From JAPLKB01 sp964532465 (GTDB lineage Bacteria > Desulfobacterota > Syntrophorhabdia > Syntrophorhabdales > Syntrophorhabdaceae), in the NCBI GenBank assembly GCA_964532465.1, contig CAZHHX010000005.1, forward strand, positions 51,700 through 115,699: DNA of 64,000 nt, written 5' to 3'. This document shows, piece after piece, positions 17,451 through 25,876 of this stretch. Both the position numbers and the translations under genes were made by a program. The notes below the pieces were generated by a model. It saw nothing but the letters and a program-made list of their open reading frames with translations. It did not search any database and had not been told where the DNA came from. Positions within the stretch are counted from its first letter, which is position 1. Each line of letters opens with the position of its first letter.

Positions 17451-18596
17451 ATGGCGAAAATACTTTGCGTCGCGAATACTGCCTTTTTTATATATAACTA
17501 TTTGCTTAATATAATAAAAGAATTAAATAAAGAAGGGCAGGAGATAATCCTGATTGCTCCTGAAGATGAGTATGCTCTTTTACTGGAATCTGAAGGTTTC
17601 AGATGCATCCCGTTAAAGGAACTTGACAGAAAAGGGGCAAATGCCTTTAAAGATTTAAAACTGATGATGGAGCTTTATAAAATTTACAAGAATGAAATGC
17701 CGTACCTTATCCTGCATTATACCATTAAAATCAATGTATATGGAACATTTGCCGCAAGACTTGCAAATATAAGTTCTATTTGCACAGTCAGCGGACTTGG
17801 CTGGCTATTCACGGAGAAGAGCATCAAGACATTAATAGGCGGTTTTCTGTATAAAATTCTATATAAAATAGCTTTTTCCATAGCATTGAATGTTGTTTTT
17901 CAGAACAGGAATGATTGTGAATATTTTATTGAAAATAGATTAGTCGATAAAAAAAAGGTTTTTTTGACCCCTGGTCCCGGTGTCAATACCGACTATTTTT
18001 CCCCTGAATTCTGCAAAGATGATGAAAAAGATCGGGACAAATGTACCTTTCTTTTGTTGGCAAGAATGTTGTGGGATAAAGGTATAGGTGAGTTTACAGG
18101 AGCTGCGAGAGCGGTAAAAAGAATATATCCTTTTACAGAATTCTGGCTTGTAGGACCAATTGATAAAGAAAACAGATCTGCCATACCTGAGGATAAAATA
18201 AAGGAATGGGAGAATGAATGTATTATAAAATATTTTGGCAAGACAAACGATGTCCGCCCATTTCTTCGCGACTGCGACGCGGCTGTTCTGCCATCCTACA
18301 GGGAGGGTACGGCAAGCTCACTTATTGAGGCAATGGCTGCAGGGAAACCTGTTATAACAACAGATGCAACGGGGTGCAGAGATGTTGTGGAGGATGGTAA
18401 AAACGGTTTTTTGGTCCCCGTGAAAGACGAAAGAGCATTAACTGATGCTATTATTAAATATATACTGCTATCCCGGGAAGACAGGAAGAAGATGGGAAAA
18501 TACAGCAGACAAAAGGCATTAAGAGAATTTGACATGAGGATTGTAATTGATACATACAGGAAAATAATCCATGATGCAGTAGGATGCAAGGACTGA
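17451..18596 (+). CDS. Glycosyltransferase family 4 (PglA-like)
   Basis: A 381-residue GT-B enzyme. The N-terminus KILCVANTAFFIYNYLLNI, the middle TVSGLGWLF and the donor-site block FLLLARMLWDKGIGEF with REGTASSLIEAMAAGKP are shared with PglA/WbnH-type enzymes, which add the second sugar to undecaprenyl-linked bacillosamine. The 3' end overlaps the following PglC-like gene by 13 bp, the same pairing found in pgl clusters. Acceptor specificity cannot be shown from sequence. Confidence 0.87.
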   Translation: MAKILCVANTAFFIYNYLLNIIKELNKEGQEIILIAPEDEYALLLESEGFRCIPLKELDRKGANAFKDLKLMMELYKIYKNEMPYLILHYTIKINVYGTFAARLANISSICTVSGLGWLFTEKSIKTLIGGFLYKILYKIAFSIALNVVFQNRNDCEYFIENRLVDKKKVFLTPGPGVNTDYFSPEFCKDDEKDRDKCTFLLLARMLWDKGIGEFTGAARAVKRIYPFTEFWLVGPIDKENRSAIPEDKIKEWENECIIKYFGKTNDVRPFLRDCDAAVLPSYREGTASSLIEAMAAGKPVITTDATGCRDVVEDGKNGFLVPVKDERALTDAIIKYILLSREDRKKMGKYSRQKALREFDMRIVIDTYRKIIHDAVGCKD

Positions 18597-19195
18597 AAAG
18601 AATCTTTGACATAGCGCTTTCATCTGCCGGTTTATTGATTTCAGCTCCTTTGTGGATGATTATAATGCTTGTAATCAAGTTTGAGGATGGGGGGCCTGTG
18701 TTTTTTTTTCAGGAACGGATGGGCAGGTACGGAAAAACTTTTTGGGTAATCAAGTTCCGTTCAATGATTGAAGATGCAGAAAAAGAATCAGGTCCGATAC
18801 AAGCTGCAGAACGTGATCCGAGGGTTACAAAAATAGGTAGGATGTTACGAAAAACAGCCATGGACGAACTTCCGCAACTTGTCAATATATGGAAAGGCGA
18901 TATGAGTTTTGTAGGCCCCAGGGCACTTAGGCCTGAAGAAAGAGAAGTCAGGGGTGGCAGGGTATCAGTTAGAATTGAAGAAGTGCCGGGGTTTAAAGAT
19001 AGGCTTGCTGTTACTCCAGGCCTTACCGGTCTTGCCCAGGTTTATTTGCCGGCAGACGCCCCGCGACGGCGGAAATTTCGCTACGATGCTTTGTATGTGA
19101 GAAAACAATCATTTTGTCTTGATTTAAAACTCATATCCTTGTCTTTCTGGATCACGTTTAAAGGGAAATGGGAGTCAAGGGAAAAGAAGATATAG
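18584..19195 (+). CDS. Second phosphoglycosyl transferase (PglC-like)
   Basis: A 203-residue monotopic phosphoglycosyl transferase. N-terminal KRIFDIALSSAGLLISAP gives the re-entrant helix, followed by WVIKFRSM, the catalytic dyad in AMDELPQL, MSFVGPRAL and TPGLTGLAQV. It is the second initiating enzyme of the cluster after 14634-15242, so two different lipid-linked glycans, or two alternative first sugars, may be made. The C-terminal half is basic (PRRRKF), consistent with membrane association. Translation is probably coupled to the upstream glycosyltransferase. Confidence 0.88.
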   Translation: MQGLKRIFDIALSSAGLLISAPLWMIIMLVIKFEDGGPVFFFQERMGRYGKTFWVIKFRSMIEDAEKESGPIQAAERDPRVTKIGRMLRKTAMDELPQLVNIWKGDMSFVGPRALRPEEREVRGGRVSVRIEEVPGFKDRLAVTPGLTGLAQVYLPADAPRRRKFRYDALYVRKQSFCLDLKLISLSFWITFKGKWESREKKI

Positions 19196-19223
19196 TTTCA
19201 GGCAAAAAAATGAAGGTCTATTA

Positions 19224-20366
19224 ATGGAGATGCGTAAGAGAATATACGATATAATAGTGGTTGGAGCAGGACCTGCCGGTCTTCATGCAACCAGGATGCT
19301 AGTGGAAAAAGGTTTTGAAGTGCTTATTCTGGAAGCAAAGGATGAAGTTGGAAAAAATGTTATATGCACCGGTATTATCGGTAAAGATAGTTTTGATAAA
19401 TTCGGTTTTTCAAGTAAACAGATTTTACGAAGTATCCAGGATGTGAGAATAGATTCTCCCTCTGGTACATCTCTTTTTTACAAACATCCTTCGCCCTTTG
19501 CATTTGTGGTGGAGAGACAAAAATTTGATAAGTATCTTTTAGAATCGGCGGTAAACAAAGGAGCGGAGATTGTCCTGAAATGCAGGGCGATAGATGCAAG
19601 GGTAGATGAAGCCGGTGTTAAGATTGATTGTGTAGATAATGAAAACAACATTGTAAGATATAAAGGAAAAATGCTCGTTATCGCTACAGGTATTGAGCAT
19701 GAAATGAATAAAAAACTCGGGCTTGGATACCCGGTCCGTTTTGTAAAAGCTGCCCAAAAATATTTGAAGTTCTGTAAGAATAACGACGTTACCCTTATAA
19801 TAGGAAACAAATTTGCAAAAGGCGGCTTTGGGTGGATTGTTCCTCTTGGAGACGGCATGGCAAGGGTAGGGCTGTTAAGTAAGGTAAACACAAAAAAAGG
19901 TTTTAAAAACATAATGGAAAAATATTTTCCGGAAGAAAAGGATATGTCTTTACAAGTAAAACCGATCGCTCAGGGTGTTGTTTCAAAGTCATTCAGAGAT
20001 AGAGTGCTTGTAATTGGCGAGGCTGCCGGGCAGGTGAAGACAACTACAGGCGGTGGTATCTATTTCGGGCTTTCATGCGCTGAAATTGCGACTGATGTTA
20101 TTAAAGATGCTTTTGAAAACGATGATTTCAGTGAAAAAAGGTTGTCTGTGTATCAAAAACAATGGAAATCAAAAATCGGTAACGAAATCCGTCTCGGTGC
20201 TCTTTCCAGAAATATGTGTGGTAGATTGAAGGACACGCAAATAGAAAAAATATTTGATATTGTTCAGTCAAACGGTTTTTTTGAAGATATTTCAAATAAT
20301 GCCGATTTTGACCGGCACGGCAGTTTTTTATTAGGTTTTCTAAAGAAACTATATTGCTTTGATTAA
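19224..20366 (+). CDS. FAD-dependent oxidoreductase, geranylgeranyl-reductase family
   Basis: A 380-residue flavoprotein. FAD binding is shown by VVGAGPAGLHATRMLVEKG at the N-terminus. The late family block GEAAGQVKTTTGGGIYFGLS is typical of geranylgeranyl reductases and archaeal lipid reductases. Members saturate isoprenoid double bonds. Inside a glycan cluster, a role in reducing the polyprenyl carrier or another lipid is possible, but this is inference. It follows the PGT gene by 28 bp in the same direction. ATG 19230 is an alternative start two codons in. Confidence 0.8.
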   Translation: MEMRKRIYDIIVVGAGPAGLHATRMLVEKGFEVLILEAKDEVGKNVICTGIIGKDSFDKFGFSSKQILRSIQDVRIDSPSGTSLFYKHPSPFAFVVERQKFDKYLLESAVNKGAEIVLKCRAIDARVDEAGVKIDCVDNENNIVRYKGKMLVIATGIEHEMNKKLGLGYPVRFVKAAQKYLKFCKNNDVTLIIGNKFAKGGFGWIVPLGDGMARVGLLSKVNTKKGFKNIMEKYFPEEKDMSLQVKPIAQGVVSKSFRDRVLVIGEAAGQVKTTTGGGIYFGLSCAEIATDVIKDAFENDDFSEKRLSVYQKQWKSKIGNEIRLGALSRNMCGRLKDTQIEKIFDIVQSNGFFEDISNNADFDRHGSFLLGFLKKLYCFD

Positions 20367-20387
20367 CTTCATGGCTTTGAGGTGAAA

Positions 20388-22298
20388 ATGACTTGCTGGT
20401 ACATGGTGATTGCAGATGCACTTTTAACGCTGACTTCAATAGTGTTCAGTCTTATGCTTCGTTTAGAGATTTCCAACCCGGGCTATTTGTTCAGCCGTTA
20501 TTTTCAGTCAATCTGGCCATTTACTATTCTTGCCGTCATTGTAAGACCGTCTTTGTTTTACGCAGCCGGTATGTATCGCCGCATCTGGAGATATGCAACG
20601 CCCCGTGATTTTATGGCTTTAGTCGGAGCTGTTCTGGCTGGATCCATTATCCTTTTAGGTATAACAGTCTTTGTTTTTACTCCAAAATTGATTGATGTTT
20701 TTCCAAGATCAATATTTATCATGGAAGCAATACTCAGTATTTTGCTTCTCGGCGGCATCAGGGTGCTGATTAAGGTGTCGGAGCGTTATTCTGATGATAT
20801 TAATTGGAAAAAAAATGATATTTTAATCCATAAAAGGATTCTAATAGTTGGCGCAGGGAGTAATGGCGTTAATATGGCAAGAGAGCTAAAAGAAAACCCG
20901 CAATTAGGCATGAAACCTTGCGCGTTTATCGATGATGATCCAAAAAAGATTGGCATGAAAACGCATGGTATCCATGTCTTCGGACCACTTATAAAGCTAT
21001 CCGATATTGTTAAAAAGCAGAATATTGATGAGGTTATTATTGCTATAGCAAATGCACCGGAACAGACAATTAAAAATGTCCAGTATATGTGTCAGAATGC
21101 ACCTGTAGCTTTTACGACAATGCCTTCTTTGAGCAGTTTTATTGAAAATGCAGATGAGTGGGGAGACATAACTGCCTCTTCACTAAAACTTCCCATGTCA
21201 ATGCCCGATATTACAGCAGAAGAAATTAAAGCTGTTGTGCGTGTAATGCAATCGAGGAACCTGAGTATCGGCTCCCAAACTCTTGAGTTTGAACGGTTGG
21301 TGGCAATGCAGGCAAATGCGAAATATGCAGTTGCAGTGACTAACGGAACCTCGGCCCTTCATCTGTGCATGATAGCTGCCAATATAAAACAAGATGATGA
21401 AGTAATAACAACACCATTCAGCTTTATTTCATCTGCGAACTGCATTTTGTTTGAAAGGGCAAAACCTGTGTTCGTCGATATTGATCCGGTAAGTTATAAT
21501 ATAAATCCTAAATTGATTGAATCTGCAATTACTAAACGAACCAAGGCTATTCTTGTAGTTCATATTTTTGGTCAGCCTGCAGATATGGATACCATCCTTA
21601 ATATAGCAGAAAGATATAACCTTGTTGTTATTGAAGACGCATGTGAGGCAGTAGGGGCAGAATATAAAGGCAAGAGGACCGGCGCTATTGCGAGAGCCGG
21701 CGCCTTTGCCTTTTATCCGAATAAACAGATGACAACCGGTGAAGGCGCCTGCCTTGTTACCAATGATGAGGAGTGGGCAGCTTTGTTCAGGAGTCTTAGA
21801 AACCAGGGCCGGGATAAATTCGATGGCTGGCTCAATCATTCAAGACTTGGTTATAATTACCGTATGTCGGAGATAAATGCGACTCTGGGAGTTGTTCAGT
21901 TAAAAAGGCTTGATGAATTTCTTAAGAAAAGAAATATTGTGGCAAAAGAGTATGATAAAGCACTTTCATCGTTTAAAAATATCAGTCCGTTAACAATAGT
22001 TCCAACAACAACAAGAATGAGTTGGTTTGTATATGTTGTACGTTTTTCTTCAGGTATTGACAGAAACTATATTATTAACGAAATGGAAAAAAACGGTATT
22101 CCGACAAGACCATATTTTACCCCGATTCATCTTCAGCCCTTTTATGTTGAGCAATTTGGTTTTAAGGAGGGAGATTTCCCTGAAGCTGAGGCAGCAGGAA
22201 AATCAATCATTGCATTGCCTTTTCACACAAATATGAAAGGAGAAGAAGTCCATGCTGTCAGCACAGCATTAAAAGATGTTCTGACCGGGTTAAAGTGA
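20388..22298 (+). CDS. Chimera: PglF-type membrane/nucleotide domain fused to DegT/DnrJ/EryC1 aminotransferase
   Basis: A 636-residue two-part protein. Residues 1-~110 carry four hydrophobic helices and ~145-265 a Rossmann-like domain (RILIVGAGSNGVNMARELK, then CAFIDDDPKKIG), the N-terminal architecture of PglF/CapD dehydratases. The SDR dehydratase that normally follows is absent. From ~267 a complete PLP aminotransferase of the DegT family begins, with TNGTSALHL, EDACEAVGAEYKG and the Schiff-base Lys446 in FYPNKQMTTGEGA. The two parts are in one frame with no stop, so the fusion looks genuine. ATG 20388 is preferred over GTG 20382 because the GTG overlaps the ribosome site TGAGGTG. It probably aminates the 4-keto sugar made by 7303-8532. 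Confidence 0.87.
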   Translation: MTCWYMVIADALLTLTSIVFSLMLRLEISNPGYLFSRYFQSIWPFTILAVIVRPSLFYAAGMYRRIWRYATPRDFMALVGAVLAGSIILLGITVFVFTPKLIDVFPRSIFIMEAILSILLLGGIRVLIKVSERYSDDINWKKNDILIHKRILIVGAGSNGVNMARELKENPQLGMKPCAFIDDDPKKIGMKTHGIHVFGPLIKLSDIVKKQNIDEVIIAIANAPEQTIKNVQYMCQNAPVAFTTMPSLSSFIENADEWGDITASSLKLPMSMPDITAEEIKAVVRVMQSRNLSIGSQTLEFERLVAMQANAKYAVAVTNGTSALHLCMIAANIKQDDEVITTPFSFISSANCILFERAKPVFVDIDPVSYNINPKLIESAITKRTKAILVVHIFGQPADMDTILNIAERYNLVVIEDACEAVGAEYKGKRTGAIARAGAFAFYPNKQMTTGEGACLVTNDEEWAALFRSLRNQGRDKFDGWLNHSRLGYNYRMSEINATLGVVQLKRLDEFLKKRNIVAKEYDKALSSFKNISPLTIVPTTTRMSWFVYVVRFSSGIDRNYIINEMEKNGIPTRPYFTPIHLQPFYVEQFGFKEGDFPEAEAAGKSIIALPFHTNMKGEEVHAVSTALKDVLTGLK

Positions 22299-22383
22299 AA
22301 TATTTAAGTGCAATAATTATATCTATGTGCTATAAGACCTCAGTTTTGAAACATTTTCTAAAAAATGATCTGATATTACAAAT

Positions 22384-22983
22384 ATGAAAATAATAAATTC
22401 ACAATATATTAAAAGTGTTGCCGGATTTGACGATAGAATACAATTGGAGCACCCGGAAATATGTTTTATCGGCAGGTCCAATGTAGGCAAATCCTCCATG
22501 ATAAATAAGCTTCTAATGCAAAAGATCGCCAGGACAAGTTCCACACCGGGGGCGACAAGGTTGATAAATATTTACCAGATACAATATGAGTTTGATAAAG
22601 AGAGGAAATTTATTATTTTCTCTGATTTCCCCGGGTTCGGTTATGCAAAGGTATCAAAAAAAACATACCAGGGATGGCAGGGTATGATAGAGGGATACAT
22701 AAGCAAAAACAGATATATAAAGAGATTAATATGGGTTTATGATGTAAGAAGAAACATAGATGAAATAGACAGTAACGTAATAGAATGGATTAGCCGGACA
22801 GGTCTGGATTTTACCATGGCGATTACGAAGATTGATAAAGTAAACAAGAACGATATGTCTATAAAAAAGAAGTTATTTGAGAATATTTTCGGTGACGACA
22901 GGGTTTTTCTCTTTTCTTCAAAAGATGGATATGGAAGGGATAAGATAATCGACCATATCCGAAACGTTGCGGATAACACATAA
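22384..22983 (+). CDS. engB: Ribosome biogenesis GTPase EngB (YsxC/YihA)
   Basis: A 199-residue small GTPase. G1 is GRSNVGKSSMIN, G2 region is TSSTPGATR, G3 is DFPGFGYAKV and G4 is ITKIDKVNK, with the late SSKDGYG as G5. Family length is about 200 residues, so it is complete. EngB is needed for large-subunit ribosome assembly. It marks the border between the glycan cluster and housekeeping genes, and a strong stem-loop follows at 23046. No clear Shine-Dalgarno precedes ATG 22384. Confidence 0.95.
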   Translation: MKIINSQYIKSVAGFDDRIQLEHPEICFIGRSNVGKSSMINKLLMQKIARTSSTPGATRLINIYQIQYEFDKERKFIIFSDFPGFGYAKVSKKTYQGWQGMIEGYISKNRYIKRLIWVYDVRRNIDEIDSNVIEWISRTGLDFTMAITKIDKVNKNDMSIKKKLFENIFGDDRVFLFSSKDGYGRDKIIDHIRNVADNT

Positions 22984-23045
22984 AAATTCAATATATTATT
23001 GGTAACCTACCGTAAATTAATATAATAAAACTTATTTGTTTTTTT

Positions 23046-23073
23046 AATATCCCGTTGTAACCAACGGGATATT
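23046..23073. terminator. Bidirectional intrinsic terminator between engB and pyrE
   Basis: A perfect 12-bp inverted repeat (left arm 23046-23057, loop TAAC, right arm 23062-23073) flanked by T-rich sequence on the right and by a T/A-rich run on the left. It sits between convergent genes and can serve both transcripts. Confidence 0.85.
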
Positions 23074-23099
23074 TTATTATAAGCATATATTATAATATG

Positions 23100-23645
23100 T
23101 TACCGCAAATTGTTAAGGTCAAATATTGATTTAAACATATAACCTTTTGATTCTATAACTTCTTTTCCGCCATCCAATCTATCAAGGAGCGCTATGATGC
23201 CTTTTACATTATAGCCTTCGCCTTCGGTAATTTCGACCGCCTTCAAAGAAGATCCGCCTGTAGTTACAACATCCTCAAGAATAATGACATCCATCCCTTT
23301 TTTCAGATTTTTTGCTCCCTCGATCCATAGGTTTTTCCCATGGCCTTTCGGTTCTTTTCGTATAAAAAAACCGGAAAGATCATCATTCAAGCTGTAAGAG
23401 GCGAGCGCTACAGCGCATACAAGCGGATCAGCTCCCACACTTACTCCGCCGACTGCACCTATCCCTGGTATTTCACGCACCATTTTATACATAATCCTGC
23501 CTATAAGATACATCCCTTCAGGGTTCAGGGCAGTTTCTCTCGCATCAATGTAAAAGGTGCTTTTCTTACCACTTTTAAGAATAAATTCTCCTTCTTCATA
23601 GGACAGTTTCTTAAGAATTTCCAGCAATCTTTGTTTTTCATCCAT
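23100..23645 (-). CDS. pyrE: Orotate phosphoribosyltransferase
   Basis: A 181-residue type I phosphoribosyltransferase of UMP synthesis (orotate plus PRPP to OMP). The PRPP-binding motif is VIILEDVVTTGGSS, and the N-terminal FILKSGKKSTFYIDAR segment binds orotate. The length is close to bacterial PyrE. It lies downstream of purF on the minus strand with a 94-bp gap, so nucleotide genes are clustered here. Confidence 0.94.
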   Translation of the reverse strand: MDEKQRLLEILKKLSYEEGEFILKSGKKSTFYIDARETALNPEGMYLIGRIMYKMVREIPGIGAVGGVSVGADPLVCAVALASYSLNDDLSGFFIRKEPKGHGKNLWIEGAKNLKKGMDVIILEDVVTTGGSSLKAVEITEGEGYNVKGIIALLDRLDGGKEVIESKGYMFKSIFDLNNLR

Positions 23646-23739
23646 AATTATGTATATCCCCTTATATGTTCAATTATATCAACAGACAAAACGCCCGTTG
23701 CAAAATCGTCTGAAATTCTTAAAACGATTCGAAAAGCTA

Positions 23740-25134
23740 CTATTTTTTTTGAAACAGTTCCATTTGCTCCAAGCCCATCCCTAATGGAAACTTTGATGGA
23801 TAGGAGCCGGAGAAACAGGCATCACAGAAGTCATAATCGAATTCGTCTTCTTTATCTCCGATTGCCCTTTTGACTCCATCTATACTGAGATATCCCAGGG
23901 TGTCCGATCCCATGAATGTGTTGATCTCGTCTGTAGAATGAGAAGATGCAATAAGCTGACTCCTTGAAGGTGTATCTATGCCATAAAAACAGGGAAAAGC
24001 AGTTGGAGGAGAACTGACTCTGAAATGAACCTCTTTTGCACCCTGCTGCTGCAACATTTTTACAATCTTACTTCCTGTTGTTGAGCGGACAATTGAATCA
24101 TCTACAACCACAATTCTCTTATCTTTAACAGTATCATGGACGGCGTTCAACTTCAGTTTTACACCAAAATGTCTTATAGAATCACGAGGCTCTATAAATG
24201 TCCTGCCCACGTAATGATTCCTGATAAGTCCGAGCTCAAAAGGCAAACCTGTTTCCTGCGCGTATCCGATAGCAGCGCCGGCTCCTGAATCAGGAATGGG
24301 GATTACCATATCTGCATCCGTATGTGTTTCCCTTGCCAGTTCTCTTCCCAGTGCCTTTCTGACAGTATATACGGTTCTACCGAACATGTAACTGTCTGGT
24401 CTGGCAAAATAAATATATTCAAAAACACAGTGTTTCGGCTTTACCTTCTTAAAAGGCATATAAGACTTTATTCTGTCCTGTGTAACATGGAGAACTTCCC
24501 CGGGCTCAATTTCTCTCACATATTCTGCCTGCATAAGATCAAAGGCACAGGTTTCACTTGAAACAACAAATGAATCACCTATTTTCCCGATTACGAGGGG
24601 TCTGAACCCATAGGGGTCTCTTGCGGCTATCAGCTCTTTGTCTGTTAAAATCAAAAGCGAATATGAGCCTTCTACTCTGTGAAGAGCGCTGATTACCCTC
24701 TCGACAGTAGAATTTTCATGGGAAAGCGCTATGAGATGAACAATGACTTCCGTATCCATTGTAGATTGAAATATGGAGCCATAATTCTGCAGCTCATCCC
24801 GTATAACCTTCGCATTTGTAAGATTCCCATTGTGAGCAATAGCGAGACGGCCTTTTGCGTATTCAACGGCAAAGGGTTGTGCATTTTGAACGAATGAGGC
24901 GCCTGCTGTAGAATACCTCACATGTCCGATGGCTCTATTCCCTTTCAATCCCTTAAGCACCTCTTCGTTGAAGATATCTGAGACAAGCCCCATTTCTTTA
25001 TGTGAATAGAAGCCTGAACTATCGGAACTTACAATCCCCGCGCTTTCCTGCCCCCGGTGTTGTAACGCGTGGAGACCGAGGTAGGTTATGTTTGCTGCTT
25101 CACTGTGATTAAATATTCCAAATATGCCGCACAT
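23740..25134 (-). CDS. purF: Amidophosphoribosyltransferase
   Basis: First committed enzyme of purine synthesis (PRPP plus glutamine to phosphoribosylamine). The N-terminal glutaminase domain starts MCGIFGIFNHS with Cys2 as nucleophile, and HALQHRGQESAGI follows. The phosphoribosyltransferase domain has RIVVVDDSIVRSTTGSKIV as PRPP motif. The 464-residue length is normal. The C-terminal DEFDYDFCDACFSGSYP is the family tail. It starts 2 bp from the end of the macro-domain gene upstream on the same strand. Confidence 0.96.
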   Translation of the reverse strand: MCGIFGIFNHSEAANITYLGLHALQHRGQESAGIVSSDSSGFYSHKEMGLVSDIFNEEVLKGLKGNRAIGHVRYSTAGASFVQNAQPFAVEYAKGRLAIAHNGNLTNAKVIRDELQNYGSIFQSTMDTEVIVHLIALSHENSTVERVISALHRVEGSYSLLILTDKELIAARDPYGFRPLVIGKIGDSFVVSSETCAFDLMQAEYVREIEPGEVLHVTQDRIKSYMPFKKVKPKHCVFEYIYFARPDSYMFGRTVYTVRKALGRELARETHTDADMVIPIPDSGAGAAIGYAQETGLPFELGLIRNHYVGRTFIEPRDSIRHFGVKLKLNAVHDTVKDKRIVVVDDSIVRSTTGSKIVKMLQQQGAKEVHFRVSSPPTAFPCFYGIDTPSRSQLIASSHSTDEINTFMGSDTLGYLSIDGVKRAIGDKEDEFDYDFCDACFSGSYPSKFPLGMGLEQMELFQKK

Positions 25135-25136
25135 AT

Positions 25137-25685
25137 CTATTTACCTTCTTCTAAATTTTCAAGCTCATTATTAAAATATTTGATGATCTCATCATCCATA
25201 AGACAGATATTTATTTCTTTCAATGATGTCAAATTGTTTTCCGCAAATTCTGCAATCTCATCTACTATAATACTGGCGCATTTTTTTTTAGGAAAACCGA
25301 ATATACCGGCGCTGATTGCGGGCAGGGAAATGGTTTTAAATCCTTTTTCGGCAGCAAGCATGAGGGTGTTTTTTACGGCGTTGCTTAATTTTTGTTCTTC
25401 ATTACCTTCACCCCATCTTGGACCGACGGTATGGATTACATATTTTGCCTTCAAGCTACCGCCTGTTGTAAGTGTGCAGTTTCCGACCGGAACATGGCCT
25501 ATCCTGTTGCTCTCCTCCTGAATGATCTGCCCACCTTTCTTTACTATTGCTCCTGCCACTCCGCCTCCATGCTGAAGATGTGAGTTTGCAGCGTTAACAA
25601 TTGCATCCACATCACTTTCAGTTAAATCACCACTTATAATCCTGACCTTGATATTGTTAAAAAACGATTCTTTTAAAATTATCAT
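25137..25685 (-). CDS. Macro-domain protein (O-acetyl-ADP-ribose deacetylase-like)
   Basis: A 182-residue stand-alone macro domain. DAIVNAANSHLQHGGGVAG is the ADP-ribose-binding loop 1 with the catalytic Asn-Asn and Gly-rich segment, and LPAISAGIFGFPKK is loop 2. Such proteins hydrolyse O-acetyl-ADP-ribose or remove ADP-ribose from proteins. It is complete for a YmdB-like protein. It is transcribed with purF and pyrE, two bases upstream of purF, a link without an obvious biochemical reason. Confidence 0.92.
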   Translation of the reverse strand: MIILKESFFNNIKVRIISGDLTESDVDAIVNAANSHLQHGGGVAGAIVKKGGQIIQEESNRIGHVPVGNCTLTTGGSLKAKYVIHTVGPRWGEGNEEQKLSNAVKNTLMLAAEKGFKTISLPAISAGIFGFPKKKCASIIVDEIAEFAENNLTSLKEINICLMDDEIIKYFNNELENLEEGK

Positions 25686-25876
25686 AATCGCCCGGGGTTA
25701 TTCAGTTTCCATCCAAAAAAGGTTCTTTTTCGCCCATATTGTGTTAACCTTCGGTTTTTTTGTGCGGCATACATTCTTAAGCGCAACTACTTGATTGCCT
25801 TGCCTGAACGAAAAATAATGAATTTATAACTTCTTTCAAATGATGATGCAAATATTGTAATATAAAAACTCACAAT

